Source: Sulfurimonas sp.
GTDB lineage: Bacteria; Campylobacterota; Campylobacteria; Campylobacterales; Sulfurimonadaceae
Length of the DNA: 6,743 nucleotides
Assembly: GCA_021161305.1 (NCBI GenBank)
Contig: JAGHAW010000086.1
Location: 1 to 6,743, forward strand
Direction of reading: 5' to 3'
The notes beneath the pieces were generated by a model, which saw only the letters and a program-made list of their open reading frames with translations, was not told the DNA's origin and searched no databases. Positions 1 to 6,138 of this stretch are shown in pieces (the stretch's first letter is position 1; the number at the start of each line of letters is the position of its first letter). Made by a program: the position numbers and the translations under genes.

Positions 1-809
1 CAAATCTTGGAGAGATAGAAACCGTACGAAGATACTCCCTTTTACCCAAAGTCATAATATCTACACCAACTACAAGTTCTGCAACATAGGCAGTTTCTTT
101 ATAAAGCAAACTTGGAGTATATGACAAAAACTGAATATCATAAGAATCTAATTCTTGATAATCTTTTGTCAATAAGTTAATTATATTCTTAATAGCAAAA
201 CCACCCTTATCCCCTATATCATATACATTCGTAATACCAGCATATAATTGAATAGCTCTATCTGAAAGTTCAGAAGAGGGATAAGTTCCTATATCTGTGT
301 CATACTTACCACCAAGTGAACCGTAGTTTACATTTGAATCATATACCCAATCCAAATTAACACTCACATGTGTAAACGATTTCTTCTGAACTTTTTTAAC
401 TTTAGATAGATATAATTCAGCATTTACTCTTAAATTCTTAGATAAATCTGGATTACTAAGAACTTCCTCAAATGCAAGTTCAGAATCTTTATACATTTTT
501 AACATCAAATATGCTCTCGCCATCTCAAATTTACTTCTTAAACTTGCGACACCTAACATTTCAACTCTTTCAAAAGCAGCTAATGCCACTTCATATCGAC
601 CTGTTTCAAGTGCTGAACGACCAAGATAAAAGTTAATCCTAGCATCCGAGAGTTTTTTGAGGTATAACTTTGAAAAAACAGCATAACTAGACTGAAAATC
701 TTTTGCTTTGTAAGCATCAAGACCATCCATATATTCTTCATCTATACTATTTCCAAAAAGATATAATGGAAATAGAAATAAAAGAACAGATAAAAACACC
801 TTTTTCATT
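1..809 (-). CDS. Exported TPR protein with C-terminal beta-barrel-like region (Slam/DUF560-like), 3' end outside window
   Basis: Reading the minus strand from ATG at 809 gives 269 codons without a stop, up to the left edge, so the C-terminus is missing. The start has a good Shine-Dalgarno sequence (AAGGA, 816-820, 6 bases away). Residues 1-20 look like a Sec signal peptide (MKKVFLSVLLFLFPLYLFGN). Residues 25-120 are helical with TPR character; the clearest units are about 55-86 (NFYLGRSALETGRYEVALAAF) and 89-120 (KFEMARAYLMLKMYKDSELAF). From about 144 the sequence becomes alternating and aromatic, with VNLDWVYDSNVNYGS at 150-164, like the first strands of an outer-membrane barrel. Periplasmic TPRs followed by a barrel is the layout of Slam-type surface lipoprotein assembly modifiers (DUF560). 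Other TPR-containing outer-membrane proteins, such as exopolysaccharide export porins, are possible. It lies 52 bases downstream of the antiporter gene on the same strand. The exported TPR part is well supported; the Slam assignment is an inference. Confidence 0.72.
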
Positions 810-815
810 TGTAAT

Positions 816-820
816 CCTTA
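816..820 (-). promoter_or_regulatory. Ribosome binding site of the TPR/outer-membrane gene
   Basis: AAGGA on the minus strand lies 6 bases before ATG 809. It fixes the start of this gene, whose open frame has no other start near a signal peptide. Confidence 0.7.
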
Positions 821-823
821 TAT

Positions 824-845
824 GTAGAGTTAAAGTTATTCTACA
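824..845 (-). repeat. Small inverted repeat between antiporter and TPR genes
   Basis: The arms TGTAGA (824-829) and TCTACA (840-845) could form a 6-bp stem around a 10-base loop in the 52-base gap. No T-run follows on the minus strand; instead the ribosome binding site of the next gene follows directly. It is therefore not a convincing terminator. It could be a weak processing or attenuation structure, or chance in AT-rich DNA. Confidence 0.2.
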
Positions 846-861
846 ACTAAAAAGGTTAAAT

Positions 862-2163
862 TTACTTAAAACTAAATAGTATAAAAAATACCAATGCTAT
901 AACTCCACTTATAAGAGCATACGGAAGTTGCGTTTTTACATGCTCTATCACTTCACAATCACTAGCCATAGAGGATATGATAGTAGTATCTGAGATGGGA
1001 GAACAGTGGTCTCCAAAAACACCACCTGATATAACTGCTCCAATGCAAAGTGCTACATCAGCTTCCATTCCCACAGCCATAGGAACAGCTACAGGAATCA
1101 TAATGCTAAAAGTTCCCCAGCTAGTTCCGGTTGAAAATGCCATAAGTGAACTTAATAAAAAAATAACACCTGCTAAAAAGTGAATATTTAAACTTTCATC
1201 TGCAAGCGAAGCCAAATATAATCCTGTGTTCAACTCTACCGTAACCTTTCCAATAGCAAAAGCAAAGAGTAGTATCATTGCTATGGGGAAAAGTTTTTTT
1301 GCTCCTTTAAATGAACTTTTACTCCACGAACCAAGAGTCATATTTTTACTACCAACAAAATAGATAAGCATAAAAAATAGCGTACTCACGACTGTATAAA
1401 AAATAGAACTTGAGCCACTTCCGTTTAGAATATTTCCATCTCCAGTTATATATAAAAAAACAAATACTAAAAACACCATAAGCAAAATTGGTAGAATCAT
1501 ATAGTTCATACTAGCTTTTTTTAAGGCTATATCTTCTACTTTTTGTGGCACAAACTTTGCATTTTTCATAAAACCTATATCTATATTAAACCATACAACT
1601 AAAAATGTAACTGCTAAAGCACTAAAAGCATAAAAATTATACAACACTGCACTAATTAAAATATCAACACTATTTCCACTAATCATTCCCTCAGAGATTT
1701 GAGTAGAGATTAGACCGAGAAGAAGAGCACCCCAGCCATTTAAAACTATCAGCGAACATATAGGGGCAGATGTCGAATCACAAACAAAAGCCAACTTAGC
1801 ACGGGGAACTTTGTATTTATCACAAACAGGTCTCCCAACAGCACCGGCAATCAAAGCAGTAATAGAGGATTCTATAAAAATAACCACACCTATAGCATAA
1901 CTAAGCAGAAGTGCTGAACGAGGAGAACTAACAAGATTTTTTCTTTTTTGAATATACTCAACAAAACCTTCTATACCACCGGATTTTTCAATCAAGGCCA
2001 TAATACTTCCAACCAAAATCGCAAAACCCAAAGTTTTCAGAATCCATCCTTGTGACAAAAGGGAGATAAAAAGTGATAACAGAGCTTCCAAAGAGAGGAT
2101 AAGTGAAAAATCATTTAATAGAAGAAGTCCTAAAAATATACCGCCAAAAAGTGATAAAAGCAC
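862..2163 (-). CDS. NhaC-family Na+/H+ antiporter (start uncertain; true N-terminus probably further upstream)
   Basis: This is a polytopic inner-membrane protein of the NhaC family (COG1757, Pfam Na_H_antiporter), whose members exchange Na+ or organic ions for protons. The stated start, GTG 2163, gives 433 residues and is the only standard start codon in this frame. Family marks, numbered from it, are the RPVCDKYKVPRAKLAFVCDS block with TSAP and WG (about 111-145), STGTSWGTFSIMIPVAVP at 344-361, and GDHCSPISDTTIISS at 384-398. About ten or more hydrophobic segments are visible. In place of the acidic DDY-type motif I recall before the RP block in some members, it has IESS (97-100), so the transported ion cannot be named. 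GTG 2163 has no ribosome binding site, and family-like sequence continues upstream in frame (see 2164-2232). It follows the acetyltransferase gene closely. Family membership is firm; the substrate is unknown. Confidence 0.9.
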   Translation of the reverse strand: MLLSLFGGIFLGLLLLNDFSLILSLEALLSLFISLLSQGWILKTLGFAILVGSIMALIEKSGGIEGFVEYIQKRKNLVSSPRSALLLSYAIGVVIFIESSITALIAGAVGRPVCDKYKVPRAKLAFVCDSTSAPICSLIVLNGWGALLLGLISTQISEGMISGNSVDILISAVLYNFYAFSALAVTFLVVWFNIDIGFMKNAKFVPQKVEDIALKKASMNYMILPILLMVFLVFVFLYITGDGNILNGSGSSSIFYTVVSTLFFMLIYFVGSKNMTLGSWSKSSFKGAKKLFPIAMILLFAFAIGKVTVELNTGLYLASLADESLNIHFLAGVIFLLSSLMAFSTGTSWGTFSIMIPVAVPMAVGMEADVALCIGAVISGGVFGDHCSPISDTTIISSMASDCEVIEHVKTQLPYALISGVIALVFFILFSFK

Positions 2164-2232
2164 ATTTTTTGAGTAAACCGCTAAAGCTATAGCAAGTAGA
2201 GATGGAAGAAGAGAGAGGGCTGAGGATTCTAT
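2164..2232 (-). other. Probable N-terminal extension of the antiporter, beginning at an ATA codon
   Basis: Upstream of GTG 2163 the frame stays open to a stop at 2299-2301. The 23 codons from 2232 read IESSALSLLPSLLAIALAVY followed by SKN, and join directly to VLLSLFGG. This is a typical first membrane helix of NhaC-family proteins (pattern LSLLPPLLAIALA...VLLSLF). No ATG, GTG or TTG occurs in the open stretch before 2163. An ATA (2232-2230) sits where an ATG would be expected, 7 bases after an AGG (2242-2240) that overlaps the acetyltransferase stop codon. From ATA the protein would have 456 residues. Either ATA is used as a start, the start codon has mutated, or there is a sequence error. 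Confidence 0.6.
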
Positions 2233-2240
2233 AAAAAAAC

Positions 2241-2864
2241 CTAAAACTCTATGGCAAGAAGAATTAAACCTGCTCTGCCAAATTTTTCTCTGTAAAGTTC
2301 ACACTCTTTTGTAGCTACCTCTTTAAATCCTAGTTTTTTATAGTACATAAGAGCCTCTAAAGAACCTATTTCAACTATACTCTGAGCGATTCTATAGCCT
2401 TTTAATCTTGCAGTTAAAAGACTTTTTTGCATTAAAGCTTTTAAGATACCTACATCAATAAAACCATCTAGCTCTTCCATAAAATCAAACATAAGCGTTC
2501 TTGTATTCAAATCAAACTCACACTCATAGATAACTTCTAAACTCTTTGAAACATCATCACCACAACCTATCTCTTTCAAAGCATCTACAAAAGTTTGCTT
2601 TGTTGCAATACGAGGCTCATAACTACAGAGTGTACCAACACTTTTTCCATCAACTTCTGCTACTAAGAAATTATTAAAATGACACTGATTTTTTGCATTA
2701 GTCTGAGTTAAAGCCTCTAAATTTTTTAAAACTTCTTTATCACTCTTTTGATTAAATATCAGATCAAAAATACCTTCTTTTTTACCGGCTCTCGAACTTT
2801 GCAATATCATCTGTGCTAAAAAAGGTGCATCACCAACCGTTGCTTTTCTTATTTTAATACTCAT
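2241..2864 (-). CDS. GNAT-fold N-acetyltransferase, unknown substrate
   Basis: A cytoplasmic protein of 207 residues from ATG 2864. A GTG directly before it (2867) would add one residue, but ATG with an AAGAAG ribosome binding site 5 bases upstream is preferred. The N-terminus IKIRKATVGDAPFLAQMIL is the usual opening strand and helix of GNAT enzymes, which transfer an acetyl group from acetyl-CoA to an amine. NFLVAEVDGKSVGTLCSYEP (about 65-84) matches the central beta-hairpin, and EALMYYKKLGFKEV (about 170-183) is the typical C-terminal Y..LGF element. The acetyl-CoA loop, normally R/Q-x-x-G-x-G/A, is poorly conserved: the corresponding region reads LLTARLKGYRIAQ. The KKEGIFDLIF segment near residue 30 recalls a GNAT subgroup with a GIWD motif. 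The antiporter gene begins within about 10 bases downstream if its extension is real. The fold is confident; no substrate can be assigned. Confidence 0.85.
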   Translation of the reverse strand: MSIKIRKATVGDAPFLAQMILQSSRAGKKEGIFDLIFNQKSDKEVLKNLEALTQTNAKNQCHFNNFLVAEVDGKSVGTLCSYEPRIATKQTFVDALKEIGCGDDVSKSLEVIYECEFDLNTRTLMFDFMEELDGFIDVGILKALMQKSLLTARLKGYRIAQSIVEIGSLEALMYYKKLGFKEVATKECELYREKFGRAGLILLAIEF

Positions 2865-2886
2865 CACTTCTTCTTAATTAAATTCA

Positions 2887-2892
2887 TATAAT
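2887..2892 (+). promoter_or_regulatory. Putative -10 box (TATAAT) for the L,D-transpeptidase gene
   Basis: A perfect TATAAT lies in the 47-base gap between divergent genes. Transcription would begin at about 2898-2900, leaving a leader of only 12-14 bases before ATG 2912. No TTGACA-like -35 box is visible at 16-18 bases spacing, which fits the weak -35 conservation known for Campylobacter and Helicobacter sigma-70 promoters. The opposite strand offers TATTAT at 2893-2888, so promoters for the two genes may overlap here. The leftward promoter is a guess. Confidence 0.5.
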
Positions 2893-2911
2893 AGTAATAG
2901 TACCATACCTT

Positions 2912-3613
2912 ATGATAAAAAGTTTCTTAATCTTAGTAAGTTTTTCAATATTTCTATACTCTTCGCAACAAATTGTATTGATAATTGCCAATGACTTTAA
3001 CACTTCGGATGCAAAATTGGAGTGTTTTGATGGTAATAAAAAAGTTTTTAACACTATAAAAGTAAATATTGGTAAAAATGGTTTAGGATGGGGAATTGGG
3101 GAAATTGACCTAAAACAAAAATCTTATGAACCTCTTAAATATGAGGGAGACAAGAAAGCACCTATCGGAGTGTTTAGACTTACTCATATCTTTGGTTATA
3201 CTCAAAAAAGTAATTTTTCTATGCCCTATCTTCATGCATCAAAAAACCTCATATGCGTAGATGACAGCAACGCTAAAGAGTATAACCAAATTATAGATAT
3301 GCCAAAAAACAAACCAAAAAGTTTTGAGTTCATGAAAAGAGATGATCATCAATATGAATTAGGAATTGTAGTGTCTCACAATAAAAAAGCAGTTAAAAAA
3401 AGAGGCTCTTGTATATTTTTACATGTTGAAAAATCAAAAACTGCTTCTACCGCGGGATGTACATCAATGAGTCTGAGTGAGATAAAAAAAATAAGTTTTT
3501 GGCTTGATGAGAGTAAGAATCCAATACTAATCCAAATCCCTAAATCATCTGCTAAAGAGATCTTAAAACTATATCCAGAACTAAAAAGTTCTGAACTTTT
3601 AAAAGAAGATTAA
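2912..3613 (+). CDS. Exported L,D-transpeptidase, YkuD family (COG3786-like)
   Basis: A 233-residue protein beginning with a signal peptide (MIKSFLILVSFSIFLYSS), so it acts in the periplasm. YkuD-fold enzymes attack peptidoglycan stem peptides with a catalytic cysteine, either making 3-3 cross-links or attaching or trimming peptides. The GDKKAPIGVFRL block (79-90), then GSCIFLHVEK with His171, then STAGCTSM with Cys183 form the expected active-site layout; this variant resembles COG3786 proteins rather than the classic SHGC motif. The Arg usually found two residues after Cys is Ser185 (GCTSM), as I recall also from COG3786 relatives. The ATG has no clear ribosome binding site, but the signal peptide supports it. 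It is the only plus-strand gene here and ends convergent with argS, the two stops overlapping in TTAA. Whether it acts like Helicobacter Csd6 or Campylobacter Pgp2 (L,D-carboxypeptidases with this fold) cannot be decided from sequence. Confidence 0.85.
   Translation: MIKSFLILVSFSIFLYSSQQIVLIIANDFNTSDAKLECFDGNKKVFNTIKVNIGKNGLGWGIGEIDLKQKSYEPLKYEGDKKAPIGVFRLTHIFGYTQKSNFSMPYLHASKNLICVDDSNAKEYNQIIDMPKNKPKSFEFMKRDDHQYELGIVVSHNKKAVKKRGSCIFLHVEKSKTASTAGCTSMSLSEIKKISFWLDESKNPILIQIPKSSAKEILKLYPELKSSELLKED
3576..3600. terminator. Two alternative AT-rich hairpins at the convergent gene ends, possible terminator
   Basis: CAGAACT (3576-3582) and AGTTCTG (3587-3593) form a perfect 7-bp stem with an AAAA loop. 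Overlapping it, AAAAGTT (3584-3590) and AACTTTT (3594-3600) form another 7-bp stem with loop CTG. The two cannot form together. They lie inside the last codons of the L,D-transpeptidase gene and start about 10 bases beyond the argS stop. On the plus strand the first stem is followed shortly by CTTTT; on the minus strand the second stem ends in a run of five U. The stems are weak, so termination is possible but unproven. Confidence 0.35.
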
Positions 3614-5205
3614 TCCTCTTCTCTACTCATTCTATCTTTAGCTTCGATTCCCATAAGAGAGAGACCGACTTTTAGCGAAAGGGCAACTACTAAAAGAAGT
3701 TTAAGTAATTTTGCTTCATTATCTGTACCTATAATTCTGCAATCATAGTAAAACTTATGAAGAGATGCTGCAAGAGCTTTTAGATAGTCAGGTAGTTTTT
3801 GAACTTGACGAGAACTGAATGCATCTTCAACTATCTCTGGAAGTAGTAGTGCATCAAATAGTAAACTATCTGCATTATCTCCAAGGTTTTTAAGAGTTGC
3901 ACTATTTATCTCTTCTTTACTTACTTCTGCTTTAGATAGTAGTGTCTGTATTCTGGCATGCGCATACTGTATATAAAAAATAGGATTTGAGCTATCTTGT
4001 TTTTTAAACTCTGCCAAATCAAACTCTAAAGCTGTATCTGATTTTTTTGAAGCAAAAATAAATCTAAGAGCATCACTTCCAATCTCATCAACAATATCGC
4101 TCATAAGTATTACATTACCGGCTCGTTTACTCATCTTATATGGTTCACCATCTTTAAGAAGTGAGACCATCTGAGAAAGAAGAGTTTCTAGTTTGCTAGA
4201 ATCATATCCAAGATACTCAACTGCTGCATTTACTCTAGGTATATAACCGTGGTGGTCAGCTCCCCAGATGTTGATATAGTGATCATATCCTCGTTCAAAT
4301 TTTTGGTTATGATAGACTATATCTCCAGCTAAGTAAGTAGGTCTGCCATCTTCACGAACCACAACTCTATCGTTATCATCCCCTTTTAACTCAGACGCTA
4401 TCCAGACTTTATCATCTTTTTTATAGATACCATCACCCATCTTTTGCATCACTCTATCCCAGTCACTATATAGAGATGATTCCTTTACAAAGGTATCAAA
4501 ATGGATATTTAGATTTGCAAGAGAATCTACAACTATATCCATAACTCCATCTTTTGCCCAAAGTGCAAGCTCTTTGTATCGAGATTCATCAGAAAAAATC
4601 TCTTTCCCAAACTTCTCTATAGCACCATTTGCTAAACCATCTAAATATTCACCACGATAATAAGATTCAGGATATTCAACAGTCTCATTGAGGATATTTT
4701 CACGAGCATAAAGAGCAATGGAGAGTCCAAGTAAATCTATCTGATTACCAGCATCATTTACATAATACTCAGCAGTTATATCATAACCTAAATGCTTTGC
4801 TAATCTATATAGAGTATCTCCATAAACTGCTCCACGAGCATGACCAATATGCAGTGGACCAGTAGGGTTGGCACTTACAAATTCTAAAAGAATTTTTTCA
4901 TTTTGCTCTTGTTTAGCAAACTCTGTTGGGTTGTCTAATGCCCAAGCAGCATATTCACTTAAAAAATCTTCACTCAAACGAAAATTTAAGTAACCTTTTA
5001 CAGATTCTACACTAGTAAAAATATCATGATCATCAAATGAAGAAGCTAACTCCTCTGCAATAATCATAGGAGACTTTCTAAGTTCCTTTGCTAAAGAAAA
5101 AGCTATGGGGGTAGCAAAATGACCAAAAGAACGATCTTTTGGCTTCTCTAAAACAACTTCACAACCAAGTTTTTCACGCAATAGCGTCGATACTCGTTGT
5201 TTCAA
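3610..5205 (-). CDS. argS: Arginyl-tRNA synthetase
   Basis: A class I aminoacyl-tRNA synthetase that charges tRNA-Arg with arginine using ATP in the cytoplasm. The 531 residues match the somewhat short epsilonproteobacterial form. The N-terminal additional domain has RSFGHFATPIAFSLAKELRK (25-44). The catalytic core opens with EFVSANPTGPLHIGHARGA (108-126), where HIGH is 119-122, and closes with PYKMSKRAGN (355-364), where KMSK is 357-360. The helical anticodon-binding domain includes FYIQYAHARIQ (410-420) and the final SLMGIEAKDRM. The start is TTG 5205; no ATG or GTG fits, and the next Met is residue 47, inside a conserved region. The TTG lies 3 bases after the tatA stop and in the same frame, with only a weak ribosome binding site, so translation probably depends on ribosomes finishing tatA. 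Its TAA stop overlaps the convergent gene's stop. Confidence 0.98.
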   Translation of the reverse strand: MKQRVSTLLREKLGCEVVLEKPKDRSFGHFATPIAFSLAKELRKSPMIIAEELASSFDDHDIFTSVESVKGYLNFRLSEDFLSEYAAWALDNPTEFAKQEQNEKILLEFVSANPTGPLHIGHARGAVYGDTLYRLAKHLGYDITAEYYVNDAGNQIDLLGLSIALYARENILNETVEYPESYYRGEYLDGLANGAIEKFGKEIFSDESRYKELALWAKDGVMDIVVDSLANLNIHFDTFVKESSLYSDWDRVMQKMGDGIYKKDDKVWIASELKGDDNDRVVVREDGRPTYLAGDIVYHNQKFERGYDHYINIWGADHHGYIPRVNAAVEYLGYDSSKLETLLSQMVSLLKDGEPYKMSKRAGNVILMSDIVDEIGSDALRFIFASKKSDTALEFDLAEFKKQDSSNPIFYIQYAHARIQTLLSKAEVSKEEINSATLKNLGDNADSLLFDALLLPEIVEDAFSSRQVQKLPDYLKALAASLHKFYYDCRIIGTDNEAKLLKLLLVVALSLKVGLSLMGIEAKDRMSREED

Positions 5206-5208
5206 GTC

Positions 5209-5448
5209 TTATGCTTGTGTTGTAGTAGTTTTTGGAGCTTCTGTAGATGCAACTTCTTCAGTTTTTTCTACTTTCTTTGGTTCCTCTGAAGATACAACCT
5301 CAGGAGTGTCTTCTTCTTTCATCTCAGCTTTAAAGTTTTTGATACCTTTACCAAAACCTTTTGCAAGTTCAGGTATTTTCTTTGCACCAAATAACAAGAT
5401 TACGATTCCAAAGATTATTAATAGTTCTGTTCCACCAGGCATGCCCAT
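5209..5448 (-). CDS. tatA: Sec-independent protein translocase subunit TatA
   Basis: TatA forms the membrane pore or weak zone through which the twin-arginine (Tat) system exports folded proteins, working with TatB and TatC, which are not in this window. The 79-residue protein has the standard order: a short N-terminus, one membrane helix (about 7-22, TELLIIFGIVILLFGAKKIP), the FGxxKxPxxxKxxG hinge (20-33), an amphipathic helix (about 25-45, LAKGFGKGIKNFKAEMKEE) and a charged Glu/Lys/Thr-rich tail ending TTTTQA. ATG 5448 has AAGGA 7 bases upstream. A second Met two codons later is possible but less well placed. It lies between gmk and argS, as in Helicobacter and Campylobacter. TatE or TatB could look similar, but the length and the FGxxK hinge favour TatA. 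Confidence 0.94.
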   Translation of the reverse strand: MGMPGGTELLIIFGIVILLFGAKKIPELAKGFGKGIKNFKAEMKEEDTPEVVSSEEPKKVEKTEEVASTEAPKTTTTQA

Positions 5449-5455
5449 ATTTGTA

Positions 5456-5460
5456 TCCTT
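5456..5460 (-). promoter_or_regulatory. Ribosome binding site of tatA
   Basis: AAGGA on the minus strand, 7 bases before ATG 5448. It is the strongest ribosome binding site in the right-hand operon and supports this ATG over the second Met. Confidence 0.7.
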
Positions 5461-5473
5461 TTTAAATTATTCG

Positions 5474-5505
5474 AGAGTATAACTACTATTTGCTGTAAAT
5501 ACTCT
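5474..5505 (-). repeat. Inverted repeat in the gmk-tatA gap
   Basis: AGAGTAT (5474-5480) and ATACTCT (5499-5505) are perfect 7-base arms around an 18-base loop, within the only real gap (69 bases, 5449-5517) of the operon. No T-run follows on the minus strand, so it is not a standard terminator. A TATACT (5481-5476) overlaps one arm and could serve as a -10 box for an internal tatA-argS promoter, but no properly spaced -35 box is seen. The rest of the gap holds only the tatA ribosome binding site. Confidence 0.3.
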
Positions 5506-5517
5506 TATATAGCTTTC

Positions 5518-6138
5518 TTATATATCTTCCCACTCTTGTATAAACTTATTTATATCTTCACTTGGAATTTTCATCTTTGCACTTAGTGCAATAAGTTTTA
5601 AAACTTCTGCAGCTTCATTCAAGTTCTCATTGACAATCATATAATCGTATTCAGAGATTCTTTGTATCTCTCTTTTCGCCATTTTTAAGCGACTTTCCAT
5701 TACCTCTTGAGTATCCGTAGAACGATCTAAAAGTCGTTGTTTTAACTTAGAAAGAGTTGGAGGAGTAATAAACACAGAGGTAGTTATATCTCCTAGTCGA
5801 GAGTTTACTGCTGTATTACCCTGTACATCTATATCAAACAATACTAATTTACCAGCGTTTAAAGCTTCTCTAACTGATTTTAAAGATGTACCATAGTGGT
5901 TACCATGAACCACAGCATACTCCAAAAAATTATCCTCTGCTATATCTTTTTTAAACTCTTCCTCATTTACAAAATGATAGTGAACACCATCAACTTCCCC
6001 ATCTCTAATGGGACGCGTTGTAGTAGATATAGAGAAATAATACTCACCAATCTCATCAGCTATTTTTTTAATTAACGAAGTTTTTCCTGCTCCACTTGGA
6101 CCTGAAAGAACTAAAACTGCTCCACTATGATTATTCAT
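5518..6138 (-). CDS. gmk: Guanylate kinase
   Basis: A cytoplasmic enzyme that phosphorylates GMP (and dGMP) to GDP with ATP, essential for GTP supply. The 206 residues are the usual bacterial length. The P-loop GPSGAGKTS lies at 13-21. The GMP-binding domain carries SISTTTRPIRDGEVDGVHYHF (36-56, with Arg42 and Tyr53) and FLEYAVVHGNHYGTS (71-85). DIDVQG (102-107) is the Walker-B-like strand, and the arginine-rich lid lies at about 135-158 (RLLDRSTDTQEVMESRLKMA). ATG 6138 shares its first base with the TAA stop of the upstream acidic gene (TAATG), which suggests coupled translation; a TAGG ribosome binding site is 9 bases upstream. The position between the acidic protein and tatA is conserved in Helicobacter and Campylobacter. 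Confidence 0.98.
   Translation of the reverse strand: MNNHSGAVLVLSGPSGAGKTSLIKKIADEIGEYYFSISTTTRPIRDGEVDGVHYHFVNEEEFKKDIAEDNFLEYAVVHGNHYGTSLKSVREALNAGKLVLFDIDVQGNTAVNSRLGDITTSVFITPPTLSKLKQRLLDRSTDTQEVMESRLKMAKREIQRISEYDYMIVNENLNEAAEVLKLIALSAKMKIPSEDINKFIQEWEDI

Noticed and set aside
977..1183. Plus-strand open frame of 68 codons
   Set aside because: It lies wholly inside the strongly conserved antiporter gene on the other strand, opposite the GDHCSPISDTT region. It has no recognisable domain and is a shadow.
862..2298. Frameshifted antiporter joined to an upstream start across the T7 run
   Set aside because: No ATG/GTG/TTG giving a readable path was found in the other two frames just upstream; those frames hit stops or belong to the acetyltransferase.
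2865..2867. GTG 2867 as the acetyltransferase start
   Set aside because: ATG 2864 follows immediately with suitable ribosome binding site spacing; the difference is one residue.
5476..5499. Full sigma-70 promoter before tatA (TTTACA at 5499-5494 with TATACT at 5481-5476)
   Set aside because: The spacing is only 12 bases, too short for a normal -35/-10 pair, so only the -10-like box is mentioned.
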